This document shows positions 56,801 to 64,000 of a DNA stretch of 64,000 nt, piece by piece. The position numbers were made by a program, and so were the translations under genes. Within the stretch, counting starts at the first letter, position 1, and the number at the start of each line of letters is the position of its first letter. Under the pieces are notes generated by a model, which was given only the letters and a program-made list of their open reading frames with translations, did no database searches and was not told where the DNA came from. Source of the stretch: Anisus vortex (taxonomy: Eukaryota; Mollusca; Gastropoda; Planorbidae); the NCBI GenBank assembly GCA_949126835.1, contig OX421497.1:12805132-12869131 (forward strand), read 5' to 3'.

Positions 56801-59800
56801 CTTTTTATTGGGGAAGCAACACATCAATCAGTAGATGGCCAAAGGCACATACATACTTATAGTCGTAGTTCAATTAGTCAACGATCTGGTGATTTTTAAA
56901 GTTTAAATGTGTGCCCTGTACTAAGTAGTCTACAATGGAATTTTATGTCAAGCATAATGACCAAGCATGTCATTAAAAAATGTCTATAGATACGTTATCT
57001 CTTTAATTGAGTTTTATCTCTGAGCTATACAAATAATAGATTAGCCTAATCACGGAAACAGAAAGCACATACATTTGTAATACTAAATTATGCTTTCATT
57101 TAACTATAAAATTATATTTCCTAAACACTAATATATTTCAAGTGACTTAGACTTCCTTTTTAGCGTAAAGATTGTATCTTTTTTACTCCCTTTATTTTAA
57201 GTTGCAATGTCTGCAATCGTCCGTCAATCGTGCGTGGTGCAAAACTTTGCTTCGATTTTTCGACCACTTCCCGTGGTCCGATCGAGCTGAAATTTGGACA
57301 GCAAATTTGTGGCGCCTAACAATACATCCTATCAAATTTTCAGTTAAAACAACTTAATAATACTACACTTATGACAATATTCATTTCTTAAAAGGAATGT
57401 ATAAGAAATATTTTGATTTCGCGTTAAAAATGCCTGTGAAACTTTTTATACTTTTTCGGCGCAAAGCTAGAAAAAAAATAATTATGCGCTACGATTATTT
57501 TTAGAACAATTCATACGGAGTAGGGAGATATTTTTGAGATTTGCAACACAGATATTTTTTCTGTACGTTTCATTTGCAGTAGTCAATCAATTATTTAATT
57601 ACATGATGGTAAACTTAGTTTGCAAATAAAGGGAGTATGATAAAAACTGTGTTTTTATGGTTTTCTTGTTTATTTTGTTTGTTTATCCCTATAATTTATT
57701 TATATGGATACATGTATACAATCGTAGCTTCCACTTACACCATTTACGACCACATTTTGTCAATTTAGAGCCATATAAGTGTTTAGTAAATATGCTAACT
57801 TCTTTTTCTTTTAGCGGGGATGAGTTCCATGCTATGTTATCTATGAGCTGTTCTTCATACAAAACTGTTACATCGTTGAGTGTGGCTGTGAGTTTCTTCC
57901 TTGTCTTCACCTGGGTATCACAGCTGGTCATGTTCGTCCTATGCTGCTACTATACATGCTGTGCAAAGGTAAAGGCCTTGAGCGGATCTCTTGTTAAAAG
58001 ATATAATATTTCAAAAGTTTGTACAGCACTATGTTAGCTAAGGGCGTCGAGCTTATCTCTTATTAAAATGTATACTATTTCAAAGGTTTGTGCATTACTA
58101 TGTTAACTAAGGGCCTTGGTGTTTATCTTATCTTATAAGTTTACAGACGTTCCTTCTAGATAGAAGATTATTACGTCCACTAGGCCCAAAACTCCTGCAG
58201 GTTGACAGGGATCCGCCGGTGGCAGGTTTCAGTTGGTTTTTGGTTGACAGTCCGGTGATCTAACCGCTGGACAAACCGCTTGTTAAGCTGAATATTTTGA
58301 AGGTTTTTAGACTATATTTTATATCTATGTTAACCATTTAAGTATTTGAGAAATAACGCAGAAAAGTTACTCTTATTGAGAGCTAATAAATGTTTTTAAT
58401 TAATGACCAACTGAAGAGTAGGCCTACTTTCTCAAAGGGATGAGATTTGGAATAGCCTCATACGGAAGTGACGTTTGGAAAGGGAAATAAATAATAAAAA
58501 AACGACGCTCTAAATCTTCTAAAGATATTTAACCATTTTGTTAAAAATATGAACCGGGCAAAGATTCAAAACACGTATCAATATTCATTTTTCCTAGCCG
58601 AAATCCCTTCTCTGACGTCACTTTCCAATGTTGCTGGAAATTAAATATCTCAAATGGCTACGAGATTTGGATTTTTCTTCTAAAAAACACACACATTTAA
58701 GTGCAAATATTGAACTAATTACGTGAAAGTTATCTTTGATATTTTGTATAATTGATTTTTGTAACATTCATATACTGAATACACGATTTACTATCAAAAT
58801 CAAATGTTAACTCAATTTTGATAAAAAGCTCTTCACTTGGTCTTTAAAGTTAAAGCGATTTGGTGTTTCCTGATATTGATGCAGACAAATAGTTGTATTT
58901 TTTTGCACCATACTTAGTATGATGAGGGAATGGTGTAACCAGCAGGGTGCACAATTTTTTGCGCACCCACCGCAACGTGGATTATCTGTCTCCAGGACAT
59001 TTACCAATCGTTGGCTAATTTGTCTTGGAAAATAATAGATTTGATCGTTGGCTAATTTGTCTTGGAAAAAAATAGATTTGAACATATACCTTGGATGCTT
59101 TGTTTCGTTTGTTTCTATATTCATTTATTTAGAGAAAACAATGAGATTCCAATTATCCGATATGGGTCACATTACAATATAGTGAGTGACTATGCATTAT
59201 TCCAAAAGGCGCATCTCCTCTATCAAGATGAGAAGGGGGGGTGTCATGTGTATATAACATGTTATTGTAGTTTTTGTGTTGTTTTTGGAATTGTCTCGTT
59301 AGTTCATGTAGAGTTATTTATTTATATTTAATTTTGGCGTAAAGAGTTTTGCGTGGATATTTATTATGACGTAATAACACCAATATGTTTTCTCGTAGTC
59401 TCTACAACTTTCTAGTACGTATTATTTTCTTTTGCAGTCTGTAAACTGTGGGAAAATCCGTTCTAGCACTTTCGAAAACCAAAATCTATCTAAAGCACGC
59501 AGAGATTTCAATAGGTTGATTTTTTGTTAGCTACAAAGAATCTACTTATTATTAACCAGTGAAGTTAAATGTTATTATTTTAAATAAGTTCAAGCATTAA
59601 AGTCTTCTTAAAACATTCATTGGGTGGCTTGAGTGTATTATTTCATAGTGATCAAGATCCTAGACTCGGATTTGTATAATGTGTCTGACCAGAGAAGTCG
59701 TTGTATCGCTCAGATGGGTTTGTCAACACATGATGAATCGACCTAAATCTACCTTCTCCCACTGCCAACATTGAATCTCACAAGATGGTATTTAGCTTTA

Positions 59801-62800
59801 TTACAAAGACGAGTGATTCATCCGCCGTAGTCACTGAAGTCTATGATGTAAAATAAAAAACAACAACTGGGCACTGCGCAGGGACAATTCATCAAAAGCG
59901 GCTGAATTCTCGGACCGCATTATCCCGTGCCCGTAACCGGTCGACCAGGTAAACACCTTGTAATTATGACTGGAATGCATTTAAAGTGAAAAAGGGAAAT
60001 AAATCTTATTGGACTTATTAATTTCATGCACATTTTCAAGTTTACATTATCACGCGCGTGGTTCAGCTGTATGTAAAAAGTTATTGAAACAGCCTTCACC
60101 AGTATCAGTGGACATGGCATACTATGGGGTGGGTGGCCAGCCTAGCCGCCTTTACTTTACCACAACTAATGTCAGGTACCCATCAGAGCTGGGTAGACGT
60201 AGGGACATCGAGCCTTCATTACGCCAGTCGAAAACTGATTCCAATTCTAGATTAATTATTTTTTACCTTCTACCACTAGTTCGAGGTGCTTTCAGACCCA
60301 ACTTCAGTGTCATACTGGCCTGTCTCCTTGTAATGTTGTGACAGGTGATGGCGTGGCCAACAAGGTAGAAGATGTCGCACGCCCAATCGAAGCGTGAACA
60401 GGCTCCGTGTAATGGTACTGTCCACACTACACTATTGGCTTTTTTGTCTAATGGCGAGATAGCCGAATCTATTCTCCAGCACTATTGGCTCGTTTGTCTA
60501 ATGGCGAGATAGCCGAGTCTATTCTCCAGCACTATTGGCTCGTTGGTCTAATGGCGAGATAGCCGAGTCTATTCTCCAGCACTATTGGCTCGTTTGTCTA
60601 ATGGCGAGATAGCCGAGTCTATTCTCCAGCACTATTGGCTCGTTTGTCTAATGGCGAGATAGCCGAGTCTATTCTCCAGCACTATTGGCTCGTTTGTCTA
60701 ATGGCGAGATAGCCGAGTCTATTCTCCTGCACTATTGGCTCGTTTGTCTAAGGGCGAGATAGCCGAGTCTATTCTCCAGCACTATTGGCTCGTTTGTCTA
60801 ATGGCGAGATAGCCGAGTCTATTCTCCAGCACTATTGGCTTGTTTGTCTAAGGGCGAGATAGCCGAGTCTATTCTCCAGCACTATTGGCTCGTTTGTCTA
60901 AGGGCGAGATAGCCGAGTCTATTCTCCAGCACTACTGGCTCGTTTGTCTAAGGGCGAGATAGCCGAGTCTGTTCTCCAGCACTATTGGCTTGTTTGTCTA
61001 AGGGTGAGATAGCCGAGTCTATTCTCCAGCACTATTGAATTCGTTGCCCTATATTTGTAATTGACGGACATCAGCTTTTCACCTGTATGTTCCAGCATAC
61101 CTTGGAATTGAACCTATCAACTGGGAAAGCCTAGCCGAGGACCGATCCTCCTGGCGCAACATGACCCCGAAATGGTGCAGCAGCTCACGAAGATAAAAGG
61201 CAAAGGGTCGCTATTGAAAAACGACAAATAAGAAACTCCAGCAAAGACAGCCCCGCGTCTATCGGCCATCAAGCCACGCACCTGTGCCTTCACTGTGGCA
61301 AACACTTTTGGGCCAAAATAGGCCTTATTAGCCATCTCCAAACTCATAAGAAATCATGACTCTGATAGAGGATGGTCCTCATCGAAAACGACGGACACAC
61401 GTCATTTAGCTTACACACCTGTACACCAGGAAAAAATACTTCACAAAACACACTGTTTATATAAGAAGATGATTCCGTTTATAGGCTCGAACAAGTTTCT
61501 TATAATGATATTGCTAATTTCTTATCACACAAATTATCTTGTTTTGATTTTCACTACTCACAGAGATATGTGGCTATTTACACTAGTAATGGTCTCACAA
61601 CGATTATTACTCTTAACCGAACATAAAAGAACATCCGTTAATATCGGGGAATCTTAACATCTAACGAATGAGGGTTAATCATGAAAGTCCACTTACTAAA
61701 TGTCCAAGTCCTAAATAGTAGAAGAAATGCCCCACATAAACATATAGCATGCGAAATAATACACTGTCCAAGTAGCGTTGCAGCGTCTCGAAAACTCGGG
61801 AGTAGTCCTACTTTCAGACGCGCACAGTCGTAAGTCTGCTTGTCGAAACTGGTCCCCAAAAGAAAGTAATCTGCAGACTTATATCTATTGTTAGAAAGGC
61901 GGGACTAAGGAAAAAGGCCCACCCAACTTAACCAATGAAAATCCAAGTCAATGCTGAAGTCAGCGGTCAGGTAGTTTTGACAATGTTATGTGAGAACACG
62001 TGCTATGAGAGGAAGGGGTGGGTAGGAGTTTGGGGTGGGGTTTCCGGTCACCACGGTCAGTCGGGGAAACAATGGCACTCCAGCATTGCAACACATTGGT
62101 GGCACTCCAGCATTGCAACACATTGGTGGCACTCCAGCATTGCAACACATTGATGACACTCCAGCATTGCAACACATTGATGGCACTCCAGCATTGCAAC
62201 ACATTGGTGGCACTCCAGCATTGCAACACATTGATGGCACTCCAGCATTGCGACACATTGATGGCACTCCAGCAATGCGACACATTGGCTAATTCTCTAT
62301 TTTTCTATCAAATCACAAGCAAGCTCTGTGAGACCTATGTTTACACTGGCCCACAGTAGTGAGATAACGAGGTGGCCGTGGCCTCCCCAGGTGGCTCATG
62401 ATCAGGGGGAGAGTATCAGGGTAGCCATATAAAGTTAAACACGGCGATTCAAACGGGCATGCCCCCCTCCCAAGCCAAAGGGGTGTGGTGGGGAGAAACC
62501 GGCCATTTATGACGATAAAAGGGGGACTAACAAAGCGCCCATACTACTAATGTACTAAGGCTGCACACTAATTAATTACCTAGCTAATAAGGAATCGCTT
62601 GGTACACTCCCAACCCCGATATCACTATCCAGCTTGCTAAAGACTACATTAAAGTGCTTGGGAATTTTTCTGTTGCAGCTAACAAAACCTTTATTGACTC
62701 TCCGCAGACTGGATTTTCCCAAGGCATCGTGATAACCACAAACCAACAGCAGCCAATGATAGTTTTGAACCAGAACACCTCGTCAGCATTTGCACAAAAC

Positions 62801-62875
62801 ATGTCGCCGACCAACCTACCCCCTTGGCAATCTTTGGATCAGGCGGCACCAAATAAAGTGTTGACTGGAGTCTAA
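41759..62875 (+). CDS. Four-transmembrane MS4A/CD20-like gene, copy 2 (six exons, intact)
   Basis: Exons 41759-41831, 53194-53306, 54352-54408, 55946-56100, 57815-57968 and 62708-62875 sum to 720 nt, 239 codons plus stop, with intron phases 1, 0, 0, 2, 0 all compatible. The predicted protein has a short N-terminus, membrane segments at about 11-37, 55-76, 82-111 and 151-177, a polar loop 112-148 with Cys122, 130, 132 and 145, a CC exit motif at 181-182, and a Gln/Asn-rich tail. The segment YASWPFWVIGLGYIIPGYFG resembles the P-F-W...G pattern of MS4A/CD20-type membrane proteins; the family call is by eye. Function is unknown; a plasma-membrane role is inferred. Intron 1 is 11.4 kb, swollen by nested transposons. 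Confidence 0.8.
41885..41975 (-). repeat. LINE 3' tail fragment in intron 1
   Basis: A third copy of the tail also seen at 11862-11945 and 54517-54605; only the untranslated end is present. Confidence 0.6.
42060..43035. other. Intron 1 of copy 2, part homologous to copy 1
   Basis: Matches 7930-8340 and 9285-9735 of copy 1 without the hAT and SINE insertions found there. No gene seen. Confidence 0.6.
43036..43734 (-). pseudogene. LINE reverse transcriptase remnant, C-terminal part (split by LTR element)
   Basis: Minus-strand frames 43499-43696 and 43246-43452 contain EEVKHFKY and CEAEIRARIGPAKAF, then AKTILQGVVEGGRRRG and DNIKDWTKL, typical of the end of LINE reverse transcriptases. Frames are broken. 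A short ATC microsatellite (43044-43055) marks the 3' tail. The upstream part continues at 51570 beyond the LTR element. Confidence 0.8.
43735..44311 (-). repeat. 3' LTR (left), 577 bp
   Basis: On + reads TGTCACGTGC ... TTTCGTAACA. Nearly identical to the right LTR, but lacks about 9 bp near 44150 and about 18 bp near 44250. Confidence 0.95.
44315..44331 (-). other. Polypurine tract of the LTR element
   Basis: Minus strand reads TTAAGGGAAAGGGGCG directly before the 3' LTR, the expected plus-strand primer site in reverse transcription. Confidence 0.6.
44332..45129. other. AT-rich internal tail where RT and RNase H are missing
   Basis: About 800 bp without a supported coding frame; none of the YxDD or RNase H motifs was seen. 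Confidence 0.6.
45130..45519 (-). pseudogene. Integrase C-terminal domain and linker towards missing RT
   Basis: Begins with KFTGPYEVMAKLSEVTYLV and includes RVCHINMLKPY, the chromodomain-like GPY/F region of Gypsy integrases. The linker that follows resembles the stretch preceding RT in Gmr1-type polyproteins. A frame shift separates it from the upstream frame. Confidence 0.75.
45479..45691 (-). pseudogene. Integrase C-terminal region, shifted frame
   Basis: Contains QAQDKMKVYYDVNAR and FQPGNKVIMLTPL, the segment between catalytic core and GPY/F module. Frame shifts border it on both sides (about 45655-45690 and 45520-45535). Confidence 0.7.
45654..46134 (-). CDS. Integrase catalytic core, second half
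   Basis: Shows QSDQGSNF (second catalytic Asp) and, after HPQSQGALERYH, the catalytic Glu, so both acidic residues on this side of the split are kept. Also ESLGFGPFELVFGHTVRGPL, typical of Gypsy integrases. The frame extends upstream to the hAT junction at 46134 and is the same as that of the first half once the inserted DNA (1824 bp, a multiple of three) is discounted. It ends prematurely near 45654. Confidence 0.85.
46379..46900. mobile_element. hAT-type MITE nested in the hAT element, TSD AGCAGAAC
   Basis: Ends TAGGGATGTTAAAACCGG and CGTTTAACATCCCTA; perfect 8-bp duplication AGCAGAAC at 46371-46378 and 46901-46908. Repeated ACCGGTTNTCGGTT subterminal motifs at both ends. Noncoding. Confidence 0.92.
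46940..47286. mobile_element. Second nested hAT-type MITE, imperfect TSD
   Basis: Ends CAGGGTCGTATTTA and TAAATACGCCACTG (inverted with mismatches), flanked by ATTGCCAC and ATTGCCGC (7 of 8). Rich in GTGGGGGCCC blocks. Confidence 0.7.
47967..48506 (-). CDS. Integrase zinc-binding domain and start of catalytic core
   Basis: Has the HHCC module: H in HMAHDSPYAGHLG and paired cysteines in CRSCHVCQ, then PFSHIIVDCVSPLPKTK containing the first catalytic Asp. Broken at 47967 by the hAT insertion. Preceded by the linker YYLRDELLMRKWRG. It follows the protease directly, without RT between them. Confidence 0.88.
48515..48712. mobile_element. hAT-like MITE between protease and integrase, TSD ACCTAGAA
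   Basis: Ends CAGTGATGGCGAACCT and AGGTTCGCCATCGCTG are near-perfect inverted repeats; ACCTAGAA at 48507-48514 and 48713-48720. With its duplication it adds 206 bp, which exactly accounts for the frame difference between protease and integrase frames. Confidence 0.93.
48713..49291 (-). CDS. Retropepsin-like aspartic protease of the LTR element
   Basis: Catalytic motif DSGAD at about residues 57-61 of the frame and the later hydrophobic-plus-Gly motif LLLGSDIA fit a retropepsin that processes Gag-Pol. Located straight after Gag, in the same frame, separated by one TAA at 49298-49300. Everything after 48713 in the open frame is MITE sequence. Confidence 0.82.
49298..50203 (-). CDS. Gag: SCAN-like capsid domain and zinc knuckle
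   Basis: A 301-residue frame. Residues about 60-155 contain the helical pattern (LLSYVLTPEKYRKLYREF, then FDRWLRSKN and ADEYVI) of SCAN-like Gag of Gmr1-type elements, from which vertebrate SCAN domains are thought to derive. A CCHC knuckle follows: Cys208, Cys211, His216, Cys221. Packaging of element RNA is the family role. Ends in a single TAA. Confidence 0.82.
   Translation of the reverse strand: MESIDIDEFCMVFERNSIDYKFPEDKKAVLLRSALTKGKALDVVLNLTPEECNNYELIKSRVLLSYVLTPEKYRKLYREFKKEPEVSHVDFLGLEKKYFDRWLRSKNVNKDYEKLYNLILMEDFNEKIRTDKKVYLADRGIEIAEQAAVKADEYVIIHPHSYYFQNDRTSLRTQNSNTERKLRSTEDKNKQKADKHENSSFVQKRITCTFCKKDGHIKENCWSLHKEKRPIKNKNNVILSHIAVQTETHINKTAHKRIKAERKTSDVSHEEMAKHACPSCSKSERVFEMKTESIEHSSFNS
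50210..50726 (-). pseudogene. Gag N-terminal region with coiled coil (broken frame)
   Basis: The frame 50436-50726 includes LTQLKEMANSLGI and SKLIQEIKDCLKRHG, a SAP-like helix pair. After a break, the minus strand continues with a charged coiled coil (KKLEIKVQLEGK, then KEKEMEKERIA) up to the frame that starts at 50203. Confidence 0.65.
50962..51565 (-). repeat. 5' LTR (right), 604 bp
   Basis: Same termini as the left LTR (TG...CA type) and high identity, with about 27 extra bases. No clear tRNA primer-binding site was found immediately inside it (from 50961 leftward on the minus strand). Confidence 0.95.
51570..51905 (-). pseudogene. LINE reverse transcriptase remnant, catalytic part
   Basis: The minus-strand frame 51579-51761 contains CNLRFADDIDRLAGS, the FADD catalytic box of LINE reverse transcriptase; just upstream, in broken frames, are traces of the RQG-x-SP-L-LF segment. 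It continues the remnant at 43036-43734, showing that the LTR element inserted into this LINE. Confidence 0.8.
51906..52290. other. Intron 1 of copy 2, spacer
   Basis: No gene or element end recognised. Confidence 0.5.
52294..52872. repeat. 20-bp minisatellite, about 29 copies
   Basis: TTTCAACACGAACTACAAAC in 20-bp phase, with T/C and A/T variants; a block of about 140 bp (52390-52530) has a near copy at 52680-52800. Not in copy 1. Confidence 0.97.
53194..53306 (+). CDS. 4TM gene copy 2, exon 2
   Basis: Acceptor TTTCATTCAG, donor GGT before GTAAGT; 113 nt. Encodes the rest of segment 1, a short loop with two Arg-Tyr pairs, and the start of segment 2 (ASWPFWVIGLG). Confidence 0.87.
53360..53870. 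other. Intron 2 of copy 2, spacer
   Basis: Contains a decayed end (GTCTGGCACACGCCGTAGG, about 53669) related to the MITE at 63031. No gene seen. Confidence 0.45.
53884..54190. repeat. About 47-bp minisatellite, six to seven copies
   Basis: Units contain AACCAAAAGAAAGACAAATA and AGAAGAACTGGTTC. Absent from copy 1 intron 2. Confidence 0.92.
54352..54408 (+). CDS. 4TM gene copy 2, exon 3
   Basis: Acceptor ATATTTACAG, donor TTG before GTAAGA; 57 nt, phase 0 both sides, encoding YIIPGYFGLVCALIQNKGL, most of segment 2. Confidence 0.88.
54517..54930 (-). mobile_element. LINE 3' end inside intron 3 (shared with copy 1)
   Basis: The minus frame 54582-54776 contains FFFSSGIRAWNGFPKQT and SFKKLIK, clear reverse transcriptase C-terminal tail features, better preserved here than in copy 1. 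Confidence 0.72.
55127..55161. repeat. Compact inverted repeat CGTACAC/GTGTACG
   Basis: CGTACACCCGTGTACG (55127-55142), with a further inverted copy CGTACACGG at 55153-55161. Could form alternative hairpins; not found in copy 1. Confidence 0.7.
55374..55816 (+). mobile_element. GC-rich, hairpin-rich insertion with 13-bp TSD, unknown class
   Basis: A 443-bp GC-rich block in an AT-rich intron, flanked by GGTAGTCAAACAG and GGTGGTCAAACAG (12 of 13), a length typical of LINE-mediated insertion. Copy 1 has the empty site. Stems visible: GTTCCCA/TGGGAAC, GGGG-GGCAGC with GCTGC-CCCC, CACCCGGT/ACCGGGTG, and UUC/UUCG-capped CACGCC...GGCGTG (55721-55735) and GAGCTTCGGCTC (55771-55782). The strand is a guess. 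The open minus-strand frame across it is probably fortuitous. Confidence 0.6.
55946..56100 (+). CDS. 4TM gene copy 2, exon 4
   Basis: Acceptor TTTCCCCAG, donor TGCAG before GTAAAG; 155 nt, phase 0 to 2, one codon longer than copy 1 (an extra Asp in CYDDVRG). Encodes segment 3 and the first loop cysteines. Confidence 0.88.
56150..56415 (+). repeat. tRNA-derived SINE in intron 4 (shared with copy 1)
   Basis: B-box GCTCGAATCCTGG; ends GGGATACTCTACTTTA. Orthologous to 13478-13740. Confidence 0.82.
56416..57183. other. Intron 4 of copy 2, part homologous to copy 1
   Basis: Matches 13750-14350 and 15670-15780; lacks the 1.3 kb seen only in copy 1. Confidence 0.55.
57186..57635. mobile_element. 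MITE with TA target duplication (Tc1/mariner-like)
   Basis: Ends CTCCCTTTATTTTAAG and GCAAATAAAGGGAG, each next to TA. The site in copy 1 (about 15790) is empty. 450 bp, no transposase frame. Confidence 0.7.
57815..57968 (+). CDS. 4TM gene copy 2, exon 5
   Basis: Acceptor TTTTTCTTTTAG, donor GCAAAG before GTAAAG; 154 nt. Encodes GDEFHAMLSMSC, segment 4 and CCYYTCCAK. Confidence 0.88.
58142..58285 (-). repeat. Second tRNA-like SINE family with LINE-type tail
   Basis: On the minus strand: TGTCCAGCGGTTAGATC (A-box-like), a GC-rich middle, and a 3' end GGACGTAATAATCTTC and onward that matches the 3' end of the LINE fragments at 11862 and 54517. Confidence 0.65.
58286..60084. other. Intron 5 of copy 2, part homologous to copy 1
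   Basis: Matches 17340-18900. The conserved block at 58860-59240 parallels 17455-17740 but no consistent frame is shared. A roughly 200-bp stretch (58430-58650) is only in copy 2. Confidence 0.5.
60085..60235 (-). repeat. tRNA-derived SINE, truncated (shared with copy 1)
   Basis: Counterpart of 19208-19400, missing the tRNA-like head's B-box part. Confidence 0.65.
60424..61036. repeat. 50-bp minisatellite, about 12 copies
   Basis: The unit comprises ACTATTGGCTCGTTTGTCTA, ATGGCGAGATAGCCGAGTCT and ATTCTCCAGC. From about 60750 most units carry AAGGGCGAG instead of AATGGCGAG. Only in copy 2. Confidence 0.97.
61040..62075. other. Intron 5 of copy 2, copy-specific sequence
   Basis: No counterpart in copy 1. 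A minus-strand frame at 61117-61347 includes a stretch that could be a LINE remnant, but no family motif is clear. Confidence 0.4.
62078..62290. repeat. 27-bp minisatellite, about eight copies
   Basis: ACTCCAGCATTGCAACACAT followed by TGGTGGC or TGATGGC. Its length is a multiple of three, so several frames stay open; not evidence of coding. Confidence 0.97.
62708..62875 (+). CDS. 4TM gene copy 2, exon 6 (C-terminal tail and stop)
   Basis: Acceptor CTTTATTGACTCTCCGCAG; 168 nt including TAA. The tail TTNQQQPMIVLNQNTSS is identical to copy 1; elsewhere eight residues differ (for example FAQNMSPTNLPPW). Confidence 0.86.
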   Translation, partial: TGFSQGIVITTNQQQPMIVLNQNTSSAFAQNMSPTNLPPWQSLDQAAPNKVLTGV

Positions 62876-63030
62876 GAAGTTGAAGATACTACTTCTTCAA
62901 ACATCTCCTACTTGTGTTGCTTTATATATTGTATCTCTGTGTGTTTATTTTGTCCATTCTTATAAAAAAATTAGTGCTACAAAAGTACTTGGAGTACTGT
63001 AATTAACATGCCATACTAAGTAGCATAATG

Positions 63031-63233
63031 CTAGGGTCGGCAACCTTTTGATAAAAATGTGCCAAAGTAGGATTTTTAATTCCCTTAGCGTGCCAACTGC
63101 CTAAAAGTCATTCTTATCTAGCCCTAAATGTCTTGTAGGAGAGACGTAAATTGCCTTTTGAGGTCTCTGCGTGCAACTGAACATGGCTCTGCGTGTCAAG
63201 TCTGGCACGCGTGCCGTAGGTTGCCGACCCCTG
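63031..63233. mobile_element. hAT-like MITE (shared with copy 1)
   Basis: CTAGGGTCGGCAACC at left and GGTTGCCGACCCCTG at right; flanks GCATAATG and GCCTGATG are weakly alike. Contains the palindrome GGCACGCGTGCC (63204-63215). Confidence 0.7.
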
Positions 63234-63459
63234 GCCTGATGTACAAATCGAAAAATATGTAAGCGAAAATTGGGATATATGAATAGATCATGTTAAACTA
63301 TTTGATACTATTAAAATGCGGTTTGAATTCTATAGGATATTATCATTGATATGAACTATTCATGTATTTATGTATACATTAATAAATATATTATACATAA
63401 CAATACTCTTGGGATCAGGCTTTTTTTAATGTGTCCTTTATTAAGCACACACAGTTAAG

Positions 63460-63715
63460 TAAAGTATTCCGTCGAGCCAAATTGATTCATAGTGCCGGTC
63501 TAGCAGCGTTACAGGTTTCTGTGTCGAAGGAATATTAAGGGATTGTGTGGTCAGCACAATGCCAAGCCCCATTTACTTTACCTCTAATAAAGTCAGGTAC
63601 CCCTCAGAAAAGGGTAGACTCGGGGTCAACCTCCAGAAAAAAATCCTAGCCTTTACCAGCATTCGAACACAGGACCTTTGGTGCGCGCTGCCGCTTGGCC
63701 ACCACGCCCCTCTCT
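63460..63715 (-). repeat. tRNA-derived SINE (shared with copy 1)
   Basis: Counterpart of 20125-20385; same orientation, B-box TGTTCGAATGCTGG. Confidence 0.8.
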
Positions 63716-64000
63716 GCTAGTCCGTTCGTTAAATAAAGCCATTCTGTCATCTTGATGCCAAATAACCCATTAGTTTATACTTTATTACGACACGCCTGTC
63801 CTTCATAAGAAATCCCCAAGTTGAGTTATCAATTCTTATTACAAAGGCGATATATTAGTGGTCATCTATGCACTGTCATATATGCAGCAATAGATAATTT
63901 TAGTATTTCACTGGTCAAGTCGCTTTGATATACTTTTCAAGTATTAATTCAATAAAAATGTTAAATGACAAGCCAGCTTTTGTTATCTTTTGTAGATAAT
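63716..64000. other. Right edge of duplication and unique flank
   Basis: Homology to copy 1 ends at about 63780 (ATTAGTTTATAC); the rest is AT-rich with no gene seen. Confidence 0.5.

Noticed and set aside
58807..59124. 105-codon minus-strand frame, possible LINE tail
   Set aside because: It contains a direct duplication of local sequence and no convincing reverse transcriptase motif; the copy 1 equivalent is not open.
61960..62359. Frames over the 27-bp repeat on both strands
   Set aside because: Period divisible by three keeps all frames open; no gene context.

Overview
The window is nuclear DNA of an animal: AT-rich, with spliced genes, tRNA-derived SINEs, non-LTR and LTR retrotransposons, and cut-and-paste DNA transposons. 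The element content and the very common palindrome TAGGCCTA suggest a mollusc, probably a gastropod. That placement is an inference. No rRNA gene, CRISPR array or intact cellular single-exon gene is visible.

The backbone is a tandem duplication of one six-exon gene on the + strand. Copy 1 runs from about 7.1 to 20.4 kb (exons at 7484, 11493, 11737, 12990, 15946, 19638). Copy 2 runs from about 35.4 to 63.8 kb (exons at 41759, 53194, 54352, 55946, 57815, 62708). All exon junctions have GT/AG borders and matching phases. Copy 2 adds up to 720 nt, giving a 239-residue protein with four membrane segments, a cysteine-bearing loop and a Gln/Asn-rich tail, laid out like MS4A/CD20-type proteins. Copy 1 would be 244 residues, but exon 1 has one extra A in a homopolymer that breaks the frame. 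Several repeats sit at matching places in both copies and so predate the duplication; many others sit in only one copy and are younger.

Region by region: 0-1.7 kb holds a LINE endonuclease (minus) with a frameshift. The 1.9-6.6 kb stretch has small transposons, three minisatellites and a LINE 3' end. Gene copy 1 spans 7.1-20.4 kb; it carries a hAT remnant and minisatellites that begin exactly at two of its 5' splice sites. The 20.4-24 kb stretch has SINEs and a solo LTR inside a MITE. At 24.04-33.23 kb lies a composite, partly tandem DNA transposon with matching inverted ends and broken THAP-like exons. A hAT element in another repeat follows at 33.5-35.2 kb. A 5.6-kb satellite of 216 units of 26 bp spans 35.5-41.1 kb, ending about 630 bp upstream of the copy 2 start codon. 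Gene copy 2 follows.

Intron 1 of copy 2 holds a nested stack. A LINE reverse-transcriptase remnant is split by a Ty3/Gypsy-type LTR element (43735-51565, minus) with an ATAG target duplication. That element has a SCAN-like Gag, a protease, and an integrase directly after the protease, which is the Gmr1-type order; reverse transcriptase and RNase H are missing. Its integrase is split by a hAT element, which itself contains two smaller hAT-type elements, and a further MITE sits between protease and integrase. Later introns of copy 2 hold minisatellites, a GC-rich hairpin-rich insertion of unknown nature (55374-55816) and a TA-flanked MITE.
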